Assembly: GCA_027311025.1 (NCBI GenBank) | Contig: DAICZS010000001.1 | Span: 62,001-126,000, forward strand | Direction of reading: 5' to 3' | DNA length: 64,000 nucleotides | Origin: Ferrovaceae bacterium | GTDB taxonomy: Bacteria; Pseudomonadota; Gammaproteobacteria; Burkholderiales; Ferrovaceae | Shown: positions 1 through 10,009 of the stretch, one piece after another | Layout: each line of letters starts with the position of its first letter | Numbering within the stretch: the stretch's first letter is position 1 | Notes under the pieces: generated by a model | Database searches by the model: none | What the model was told of the DNA's origin: nothing | Seen by the model: only the letters and a program-made list of their open reading frames with translations | Translations under genes and position numbers: made by a program

Positions 1-87
1 CATGTTTATGCTGGTTTAGGGCCAAGAACTCGCGGGACAGGCATGATACTGCATTGCGCAGGGAATACCAAAATCATTCCGGGGGGA

Positions 88-103
88 TGTTTCACGTGAA
101 ACC
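88..103. promoter_or_regulatory. parS: parS site 1 (ParB-binding centromere)
   Basis: The 16-mer TGTTTCACGTGAAACC matches the widely conserved chromosomal parS consensus TGTTTCACGTGAAACA at 15 of 16 positions and keeps the full inner palindrome. ParB loads here and spreads, organising the newly replicated origin for segregation by ParA and for SMC loading. The location, about 4 kb from dnaA, is typical. Confidence 0.93.
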
Positions 104-117
104 AGCCTTGCAGGAAT

Positions 118-133
118 TGTTTCACGTGAAACA
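118..133. promoter_or_regulatory. parS: parS site 2 (ParB-binding centromere)
   Basis: TGTTTCACGTGAAACA is a perfect copy of the chromosomal parS consensus and a full 16-base palindrome. Its start is exactly 30 bases from that of the first site, so both sites present nearly the same helical face. Both are in the spacer after mnmE and not inside a gene. Confidence 0.96.
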
Positions 134-161
134 TGACCCTGCAGGATGTCGGCTTGACGCC

Positions 162-1493
162 CTATTTTCCGATGCAGAACCTGGAAAAGATCTCCCCCAG
201 CAGGTCGTCCGAAGAAAATTCTCCGGTGATCCGGCCCAAGGCATTCTGGGCAAGACGCAGCTCCTCGGCAAGCAGTTCAACGCTTGCCGACAGATCCAGC
301 GCACGCTGCAAATGCTGGCGGCCCTCACGCAAGGCATCCACGTGGCGTTCACGCGCCAGGAATGGCGGCTCGTCCTGGTTTTGCCATCCGGCCAGCTCCA
401 GCAGCAATTGCTTCAAGGCTTCCAGTCCAGCACCTGTTTTGGCAGAAACCCCAACAGTGCCTTCCCATGGAACAGCCGCACCGTCGAGAAGGTCCATTTT
501 GTTGCACACGATCTGTCGGGGCAAATCTGCTGGCAATCTGGTCATCAACAGGCGGTCTTCACCGGTCAGGCCTGAAACCACGTCGGTAATGATCAACGCC
601 AGGTCTGCATGGGCCACTGCGGCCCAGGTTCTGCGGATGCCGGCCTGTTCGATCGTGTCTGCGGTGTCCCGGATGCCGGCCGTGTCCACGATGTGGAAAG
701 GGATCCCCTGGATGAGGATGGTGCTTTGGATCACGTCGCGGGTGGTTCCCGGGATGTCGGTGACAAGGGCCCGATCTTCTTCCGCAAGCGCGTTGAGCAA
801 GCTCGATTTACCCACGTTGGGCGCACCAATCAACACCACCTGCCGGCCGGAGCGCATCAAGGCGCCCTGAACCGCTGAATCCATCAGGGCATCAAGCGTA
901 CCCAGCATCCCGGTGATGCTGCGCTGGGGATTCACCTGCTCCAGGAAGGCAACGCCCTCCTCCGTAAAGTCGATGCTCCCTTCCACATGCAGGCGAAGGT
1001 CAATGAGCTGTTGCACCAGCGTCGTGACCTTGCGGGAAAAAACGCCGGCCAGGGACCGCGCTGCGCCACGGACGGCCGCAGCGCTTTCCGCACAGATCAG
1101 GTCGGCAACCGCCTCGGCCTGGGCAAGGTCCAGCTTGTGATTGAAATAGGCACGTTGGGTAAACTCGCCCGGCTGCGCGATGCGGGCACCAAGCTCGAGA
1201 CAGCGCCCCAGCAGCAATCGCAGGACAGCGTCGCCGCCGTGGGCCTGCAATTCCAGCACGTCTTCACCGGTAAAGGAGGCCGGGGCGGCAAAGTAGAGCA
1301 ACAGCCCTTCATCGATGGCCTCTCCGGCAGCATCGAGAAAACGCGTCCATTGCGCCTGGCGTGCGACCGGGGGATTCTTGCCAGTCAGCTGGACGGCCAG
1401 GGTTTTGAGGTCAGGTCCTGATACCCGGACCACGCCAATTCCGGCGCGGCCCGGTGCAGTTGCGATGGCTGCAATGATCTCAGCGTTTTCCAT
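162..1493 (-). CDS. mnmE: tRNA modification GTPase MnmE
   Basis: MnmE works with MnmG to install the (carboxymethyl)aminomethyl group on wobble uridine 34 of several tRNAs. The 443-residue protein has normal family length. An N-terminal folate-binding domain is followed by a G domain with G1 GAPNVGKS (about 223-230), the G2 region TDIPGTTRD (245-253), G3 DTAG (270-273) and NKMD (331-334). It ends in FCIGK, the family C-terminal C(I/L)GK motif. A GTG-ATG pair lies at the start; I chose the ATG at 1493. The gene overlaps the 3' end of yidC by 14 bases, so the two are probably translationally coupled in the rpmH-rnpA-yidD-yidC-mnmE operon. Confidence 0.97.
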   Translation of the reverse strand: MENAEIIAAIATAPGRAGIGVVRVSGPDLKTLAVQLTGKNPPVARQAQWTRFLDAAGEAIDEGLLLYFAAPASFTGEDVLELQAHGGDAVLRLLLGRCLELGARIAQPGEFTQRAYFNHKLDLAQAEAVADLICAESAAAVRGAARSLAGVFSRKVTTLVQQLIDLRLHVEGSIDFTEEGVAFLEQVNPQRSITGMLGTLDALMDSAVQGALMRSGRQVVLIGAPNVGKSSLLNALAEEDRALVTDIPGTTRDVIQSTILIQGIPFHIVDTAGIRDTADTIEQAGIRRTWAAVAHADLALIITDVVSGLTGEDRLLMTRLPADLPRQIVCNKMDLLDGAAVPWEGTVGVSAKTGAGLEALKQLLLELAGWQNQDEPPFLARERHVDALREGRQHLQRALDLSASVELLAEELRLAQNALGRITGEFSSDDLLGEIFSRFCIGK

Positions 1494-3141
1494 CACCCAT
1501 CATGCGGGTGATCTGCCATTGCTGCGTAATCGACAGCACGTTGTTGACCACCCAATACAGGACGAGGCCCGCGGGGAAAAAGAAGAACATGAAGCTAAAA
1601 GCCAGGGGCATGAACATCATGACCTTGGCCTGGATGGGATCAGGCGGTTTCGGGCTCATGCGCTGTTGCAGGAACATGGACGCCGTCATGAGTACGGGCA
1701 GGATGTAATAGGGATCCTGTGCGGACAGGTCATGAATCCACCCAAAGAAGGGGGCATGACGAAGCTCCACAGACCCCAGCAAGACCCAATAAAGTGCAAT
1801 GAAAACAGGGATTTGTACCACCATAGGCAGACAGCCGCCCAGGGGGTTGATTTTCTCGGTTTTGTAAAGCTCCATCATGGCCTGATTCATCCGGGCCCGG
1901 TCGTCGCCATACTGTTCCTTGATCCTTGCCATCTTGGGCTGAACCACCCGCATGCGCGCCATGGACTTGTAGCTTGCTGCAGAAAGCGGGAAGAAGATGG
2001 CCTTGATCAAAACGGTCAGGAGAATGATCGCCACACCCCAATTGCCGACCCAGCCGTGAATCCAGGACAACACATAGAATAACGGCGTGGCGATGATGGT
2101 CAACCAGCCATAATCGATGGTGAGGTCCAGGCCAGGAGCCAGCGACTTGAGCTTGGACCCCTCTTGAGGACCGGCATAAAGGGGTACAGAGACGGTCCCT
2201 GTCGCCCCAGGTGCGATGGCGCCCATTGGAAGAATCACCCCCGCGGTATACAGGTCACTGCCCACCTTGCGGGTGAAAAACTCTCGTTGTGCGCCAGGCG
2301 TTGGCAACCAGGCCACCACAAAGTAGTGCTGCAGCATGGCAATCCAGCCGTCGTTGGCCGTGCTGGGATAATCGCGCTTGCCCTTGTCAATATCCTTAAA
2401 AGGGATCTTCTGGAACTTCGATGCTTCCGTGTAAACCGCGGGGCCCGTGTAGGTGCTCACAAACCTCGGGTCTCCCGGAGGTGCGGTGGAAACCCTTAAA
2501 AACTGAAAATAGGCCTCTGGCGATATCGGCGCGGCGCCAAGATTATGCACGGCAGTTTCCACGGTCACCACATAGCTGCCACGGGTGAAATGGAACGTCT
2601 TGGCAACCTCCACCACGCCAGGTGTTGTGGCCCGAAGCGTCACATCAACGCTGTTCTGACCAGGCGCCAGAGCGGCCTCCTGCTTGTCTGCAGTAAATAC
2701 CGTTGTGTGGTTGGGCAGCCCCGTTCCCAACAGGCCGCTTTGCGCAACATAGACCAGGTCGCCCTTGTCTTCCAGCAAATCCACGGGCTTGCTGCTTTCC
2801 TGGGCAGAAAAATGCTGGAGTAATTTGAGGCTCCGCAGATCGGCCCCGTCCGTATCGATCACCGCGTCCACCACATCGGTGGTAACCCTAACGCGCTGAC
2901 CCTGTTGCAAGCCGTCCGCATGGGGCGCGGCCGTTGCAGACGCAGCAGGAACCGCTGTCGCAACCCTGGCGCTGGGAGTGGGGACTGTGGCAGAAGCAGC
3001 GGTCCCGCCAGGGACCGAGGCCATCGTTGGCGGTGGGGTCGTGGCTTGCAGCGACTCGCGCTGGTGTGTCTGCCAGGCATCCCATAACATGAAGCTGGAA
3101 GCCGTGAAAATAGCGAGCGGAATGATGCGTTGCAGGTTCAT
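1480..3141 (-). CDS. yidC: Membrane protein insertase YidC
   Basis: YidC inserts and folds inner-membrane proteins, alone or with SecYEG. The 553 residues match the long Gram-negative form. A first transmembrane segment lies near residues 5-22 (starting NLQRIIPLAIF), followed by an Ala/Pro/Thr-rich linker and a large periplasmic beta domain to about residue 350. The conserved 60-kDa insertase core follows, with hairpin helices such as WIHGWVGNWGVAIILL and the segment INPLGGCLPMVVQIPVF, and a basic tail ending GKR. The gene lies 8 bases downstream of yidD and overlaps mnmE at its end. Confidence 0.97.
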   Translation of the reverse strand: MNLQRIIPLAIFTASSFMLWDAWQTHQRESLQATTPPPTMASVPGGTAASATVPTPSARVATAVPAASATAAPHADGLQQGQRVRVTTDVVDAVIDTDGADLRSLKLLQHFSAQESSKPVDLLEDKGDLVYVAQSGLLGTGLPNHTTVFTADKQEAALAPGQNSVDVTLRATTPGVVEVAKTFHFTRGSYVVTVETAVHNLGAAPISPEAYFQFLRVSTAPPGDPRFVSTYTGPAVYTEASKFQKIPFKDIDKGKRDYPSTANDGWIAMLQHYFVVAWLPTPGAQREFFTRKVGSDLYTAGVILPMGAIAPGATGTVSVPLYAGPQEGSKLKSLAPGLDLTIDYGWLTIIATPLFYVLSWIHGWVGNWGVAIILLTVLIKAIFFPLSAASYKSMARMRVVQPKMARIKEQYGDDRARMNQAMMELYKTEKINPLGGCLPMVVQIPVFIALYWVLLGSVELRHAPFFGWIHDLSAQDPYYILPVLMTASMFLQQRMSPKPPDPIQAKVMMFMPLAFSFMFFFFPAGLVLYWVVNNVLSITQQWQITRMMGDGKR

Positions 3142-3149
3142 GAAAATTC

Positions 3150-3359
3150 TCAGGGTACGGGATCATAACCGCCGGGATGCCACGGATGGCAACGGCACAG
3201 ACGCCTCAAGGCCAGTGATCCGCCATGAGCAAGACCGTGGCGACCAATGGCTTCATGGGCGTAATGGGAACAGCTGGGTTCAAAACGACAGGACCGGCCC
3301 AACAAGGGGCTCAGGCCAAGTTGGTAGGCGCGGATGAGAATTTGAATGAATCGCGACAT
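3150..3359 (-). CDS. yidD: Membrane protein insertion efficiency factor YidD
   Basis: This 69-residue protein belongs to the YidD family, which assists YidC-dependent insertion at the inner face of the membrane. It shows the N-terminal amphipathic stretch ([19 protein letters not shown]), the Cys-containing core [14 protein letters not shown] and the closing [15 protein letters not shown], all family signatures. Its ATG at 3359 lies inside the 3' end of rnpA (49-base overlap), and yidC follows after 8 bases. Position and motifs make the call secure. Confidence 0.95.
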   Translation of the reverse strand: MSRFIQILIRAYQLGLSPLLGRSCRFEPSCSHYAHEAIGRHGLAHGGSLALRRLCRCHPWHPGGYDPVP

Positions 3360-3691
3360 TTCTGAACGCTCTGAGCCAGTATCTCAAATTCTGTCGAGAG
3401 TAAAACGAACGTGCCTGGCATGAACTGCTTCTTGTGGAGGATGACCACATCCAGTCCTGCAAGCCGGTCCACGTATCGCCGAAACAACTCGCGGCACACC
3501 CGTTTCATGTAATTTCGCCCGACGGCCGTTGGGCAAACCTTGCGGCCTACGACCAGTCCCAGGCGAGCATAAGGCAAGCCATTGGGGCGCGCCATCATGC
3601 GCAAATAATCCCCTGAACGTCCACAGCGTCCGTTCAGGACCGCCTGGAAATCGCGGCTATCGGAAAGCTTTCCGAAAGCAGGCTGCTTCAG
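3311..3691 (-). CDS. rnpA: Ribonuclease P protein component
   Basis: RnpA binds the catalytic RNA of RNase P and helps mature tRNA 5' ends. Homology extends upstream of the first TTG at 3604: the frame is open back to the rpmH stop and reads [14 protein letters not shown], the usual N-terminal RnpA region, then [10 protein letters not shown] and the RNR-like motif [12 protein letters not shown]. No ATG or GTG exists in that stretch. The best start is a CTG at 3691, preceded by AAGG (3702-3699) with 7 bases between, giving 126 residues, normal for the family. rnpA is in the same frame as rpmH, separated by the rpmH TAA. The 3' end overlaps yidD. Confidence 0.85.
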   Translation of the reverse strand: MKQPAFGKLSDSRDFQAVLNGRCGRSGDYLRMMARPNGLPYARLGLVVGRKVCPTAVGRNYMKRVCRELFRRYVDRLAGLDVVILHKKQFMPGTFVLLSTEFEILAQSVQKCRDSFKFSSAPTNLA

Positions 3692-3700
3692 GGAACAGCC

Positions 3701-3835
3701 TTAAACGGCTAGGCGAGCCCGGCCGCGCGCCCGTCGTGCGTTGATGATGGCACGACCCCCGCGGGTTTTCATCCGCACCCGGAACCCGTGCGTGCGCTTG
3801 CGCTTGGTCACTGACGGCTGGTATGTACGCTTCAT
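3701..3835 (-). CDS. rpmH: Ribosomal protein bL34
   Basis: A 44-residue, very basic protein that starts [18 protein letters not shown] and contains [19 protein letters not shown], the textbook bL34 sequence of the large ribosomal subunit. It is the first gene of the minus-strand operon rpmH-rnpA-yidD-yidC-mnmE and faces away from dnaA, the standard origin-proximal arrangement. The TAA stop at 3703-3701 is followed in the same frame by rnpA. Confidence 0.97.
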   Translation of the reverse strand: MKRTYQPSVTKRKRTHGFRVRMKTRGGRAIINARRARGRARLAV

Positions 3836-4031
3836 GATTGAACTCTCGAACCAAATGACAGAACCCGCGATTTAACCCTGAAACGCCATCTGCAGTCAAG
3901 AAATTTATATCCACAAGGCAATGAAATGACAGTGGATAAGTTATTCATGGAGCGCTAGAATCGCTGGTGGATAAGTATTCTGCTACCGCCCAAAAAATTA
4001 TAAATAACCATAATAATCAGCGTACTAAAAT
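3836..4031. promoter_or_regulatory. rpmH-dnaA spacer with imperfect DnaA boxes
   Basis: This 196-base divergent spacer must hold the promoters of rpmH (minus) and dnaA (plus). Three 9-mers each differ by one base from TTATCCACA or its complement: 3907-3915 (ATATCCACA), 3931-3939 (AGTGGATAA) and 3966-3974 (GGTGGATAA). An AT-rich tract follows from about 3989 to 4031. The boxes fit DnaA autoregulation of dnaA and may be part of a bipartite origin together with the perfect boxes downstream of dnaA. I see no clear -35/-10 pair. Confidence 0.65.
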
Positions 4032-5360
4032 ATGAACGACTTTTGGGGTGAAACACTCGACCAAATCCGCTCCGAGCTTCCGGAGCAGCAATTCACGACC
4101 TGGATCAAACCATTGCAAGCAGAAATGGGCGATGGCTTCGTCACGCTGTCGGCGCCCAACCGGTTCATCCTGCAGTGGGTCAAGGATCGCTACCTTTCAC
4201 GCATCGAAAGCATGGCTCGGCTCAACGGCATTCACGCCATCAAACTGGTTCAACGCAACGAAGCGCCACCTTCCAGCAATGAGAAAACCAGCCACGCGTA
4301 TGCGGAACCTCTCGATGAAACCCCAAAGCAGGCGGACAACAGACACCGCCTCAACCCAAACTTTACCTTTTCCACATTCATCGGCGGTAAAGCCAACCAA
4401 CTGGCAAGGGCGGCAGCACTTCAGGTCGCTGAAAACCCCGGCGCCGCCTATAACCCCCTCTTTATTTATGGTGGGGTGGGGTTGGGGAAGACGCACCTGA
4501 TCCAGGCCATTGGCAACCAGATCCTGGAACGGCAACCCAACGCCAAGGTGCGCTACATGCACGCTGAAAAGTATGTCTCGGATGTGGTCCGGGCCTACCA
4601 GCACAAATCCTTCGACAGCTTCAAGCGCTATTACCACTCGCTCGACCTGTTGATGATTGACGACATTCAGTTCTTCGGAGGCAAGGCCCGAACGCAGGAA
4701 GAGTTCTTTTTCGCGTTCAATGCCCTGGTGGAGTCACACCGACAAGTCATCATCACCTGCGACAGCTTCCCGAAGGAAATTGCCGGCATGGAAGAACGGC
4801 TCATTTCCAGGTTTGGCTGGGGGTTGACCGTTGCCATCGAGCCGCCTGAGCTGGAAATGCGTGTCGCCATCCTGATCAATAAAGCCCGCCTGGAGGGCCT
4901 TGCCCTCGACGAGAATGTCGCGTTCTTCATCGCCAAACACATCCGCTCGAATGTGCGCGAACTGGAAGGGGCGCTCAAGCGTGTCCAGGCCTACGCGCGC
5001 TTCACGGGAGACGCCATTACCCTGCAATCGGCAAGGGAATCGCTCAAGGACTTGCTGGCGCTGCAACACCGGCAGATTTCCATTGAAAACATCCAGAAGA
5101 CCGTCGCCGACTATTACAAGATCAAAGTGGGCGACATGTTCTCCAAGAAGCGCACCCGCGCCCTGGCAAGACCACGTCAAATGGCCATGGCCCTGGCCAA
5201 GGACATCACCAACCTCAGCCTTCCGGACATCGGTGAAGCCTTTGGGGGACGGGATCACACGACGGTGCTGCACGCCTGCAGAAAGATGCAGGAACTTTGC
5301 GAAAACGACAACACCATTCAGCGTGATTTTCTGGCGCTTCAGCAGATTCTCAACGGTTGA
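4032..5360 (+). CDS. dnaA: Chromosomal replication initiator DnaA
   Basis: DnaA binds DnaA boxes, unwinds the origin and recruits the DnaB helicase. At 442 residues it is on the short side because the linker domain II (about 80-108) is small. Domain I starts at the N-terminus ([13 protein letters not shown]). Domain III has Walker [10 protein letters not shown] (147-155) and Walker [10 protein letters not shown] (206-214). Domain IV ends with the DnaA-box recognition signature [15 protein letters not shown]. The ATG at 4032 is preceded by an AT-rich tract without a strong Shine-Dalgarno sequence. dnaN follows after 213 bases that carry two perfect DnaA boxes. Confidence 0.98.
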   Translation: MNDFWGETLDQIRSELPEQQFTTWIKPLQAEMGDGFVTLSAPNRFILQWVKDRYLSRIESMARLNGIHAIKLVQRNEAPPSSNEKTSHAYAEPLDETPKQADNRHRLNPNFTFSTFIGGKANQLARAAALQVAENPGAAYNPLFIYGGVGLGKTHLIQAIGNQILERQPNAKVRYMHAEKYVSDVVRAYQHKSFDSFKRYYHSLDLLMIDDIQFFGGKARTQEEFFFAFNALVESHRQVIITCDSFPKEIAGMEERLISRFGWGLTVAIEPPELEMRVAILINKARLEGLALDENVAFFIAKHIRSNVRELEGALKRVQAYARFTGDAITLQSARESLKDLLALQHRQISIENIQKTVADYYKIKVGDMFSKKRTRALARPRQMAMALAKDITNLSLPDIGEAFGGRDHTTVLHACRKMQELCENDNTIQRDFLALQQILNG

Positions 5361-5573
5361 TAAGTCTGATGATAACCTTGGGATACTTTGGGGACGGTTT
5401 GTGGATAAATCAGGCCATTCAAAAAAATGAAAACTTATCCACAATTCGTTCAAATAATATACCGCGGTTACCCCAAGCGATGGCCGATACGCAATATAAT
5501 GTTTCGCTAGGGATTTTCCGGTTGTTCCACCGCAAGAGCCCCGCTCCAATCTATTAACTATCAGGTTTATTTC
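5361..5573. promoter_or_regulatory. oriC: Candidate oriC in the dnaA-dnaN spacer
   Basis: Two perfect DnaA boxes face each other: TGTGGATAA at 5400-5408 and TTATCCACA at 5435-5443, 26 bases apart with an A-rich stretch between them. An AT-rich segment (about 5444-5461) follows and could be the unwinding element. The region is non-coding and also carries the dnaN leader, with AGGT 8 bases before the dnaN ATG. Whether this spacer, the one upstream of dnaA, or both form the functional origin cannot be settled from sequence alone. Confidence 0.6.
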
Positions 5574-9130
<3,557 letters not shown>

Positions 9131-9165
9131 CGCGGCCGACTGATCTGAGGCAAGCCGCACCGGCC

Positions 9166-10005
9166 ATGCTTTCCATCATCATTCCTACCTGGAACAACCT
9201 CGGGTTGTTGAAGTGTTGTATTGCCAGCATCCAGCGTTGCACCACCCTGCCCTTTGAGATCGTCCTGCATGTCAACGATGGCAGTGACGGTACGCTGGAG
9301 TGGGTGCGTTCCCAGGACATCCTGCACACGCATTCACCAGAGAACATTGGAATCTGCCTTGCCATGAATCAGGCTGCGGCGCTTTCCACGCAGCCTTATC
9401 TGGTATACCTCAACGACGACATGGTGTGCTGTCCGGGTTGGGATACTGCATTGATGGCGCGGATAACCGCGCTCGGCACCGATGCCTTCATGGTTTCAGG
9501 AACCATGATCGAGCCGCGCGAAACGGGCAATCCTTGCGTCATCGTTCGGGATTACGGCAACGGCCCCGAGAATTTCAGGGAAGAGGCCTTGCTGCGCGAC
9601 CTGCCAGGCCTTCACAAGGACGACTGGTATGGCGCCACATGGCCGCCCTCCATCGTGCACCGCGATTGGTGGGCCAAGGTGGGGGGCTACAGCCCCGAGT
9701 TTTCACCGGGCATCAGTAGCGACAATGATTTTTCCATGAAAATGTGGCATGCGGGCTGCCGGATCTTTCTGGGCGTGGGCGCCTCGCGGGTTTACCACTT
9801 CATGTCCCGTTCCACCGGCAAGGTGGTGCGTAACGATGGACGGAAGCAGTTTCTGCACAAGTGGGGCATGACGCAGTCCACCTTTGACAGACATTTCCTG
9901 CGGCGCGGCCAGCGTGCACGGCAAGCCAGTCTCCCTGAGCCCGTCAAGTCCGCCCGGTATTACTGGGATTTGCTGCGAGGAAAAATCAAGCTGATCTGGC
10001 GCTGA
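9166..10005 (+). CDS. Glycosyltransferase family 2 protein
   Basis: A 279-residue GT-A-fold glycosyltransferase, acceptor unknown. The N-terminus SIIIPTWNNLGLLKCCIASI is the classical GT2 nucleotide-binding start, with DGSDGT near residue 43, the DXD-like YLNDDM near residue 84, and late SDNDFSMKMW and VYHFMS segments found in rhamnosyl/hexosyl transferases of cell-surface glycans. There are no membrane segments, so it probably acts on the cytoplasmic face. It stands alone 35 bases after gyrB, away from the main polysaccharide run, and ends 4 bases before the topA stop on the other strand. A terminator-like hairpin follows. Confidence 0.85.
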   Translation: MLSIIIPTWNNLGLLKCCIASIQRCTTLPFEIVLHVNDGSDGTLEWVRSQDILHTHSPENIGICLAMNQAAALSTQPYLVYLNDDMVCCPGWDTALMARITALGTDAFMVSGTMIEPRETGNPCVIVRDYGNGPENFREEALLRDLPGLHKDDWYGATWPPSIVHRDWWAKVGGYSPEFSPGISSDNDFSMKMWHAGCRIFLGVGASRVYHFMSRSTGKVVRNDGRKQFLHKWGMTQSTFDRHFLRRGQRARQASLPEPVKSARYYWDLLRGKIKLIWR

Positions 10006-10009
10006 GCAC

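Larger units (their letters stand above)
1..161. other. Left-edge intergenic region carrying parS
   Basis: This spacer lies downstream of the mnmE stop and holds no convincing gene. It carries two near-identical ParB-binding palindromes, listed separately. On the minus strand an ATG occupies positions 3 to 1. In many betaproteobacteria mnmG (gidA) follows mnmE and is itself followed by rsmG and parAB, so this could be the mnmG start, but only three bases are inside the window and no clear ribosome binding site precedes it. Confidence 0.5.

Noticed and set aside
133-870. 245-codon plus-strand open frame at the left edge
   Set aside because: Antisense to mnmE and starting inside the second parS site; no homology.
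3657-3914. 85-codon open frame on the minus strand
   Set aside because: It is an out-of-frame shadow of rpmH; bL34 is unmistakable in the neighbouring frame.
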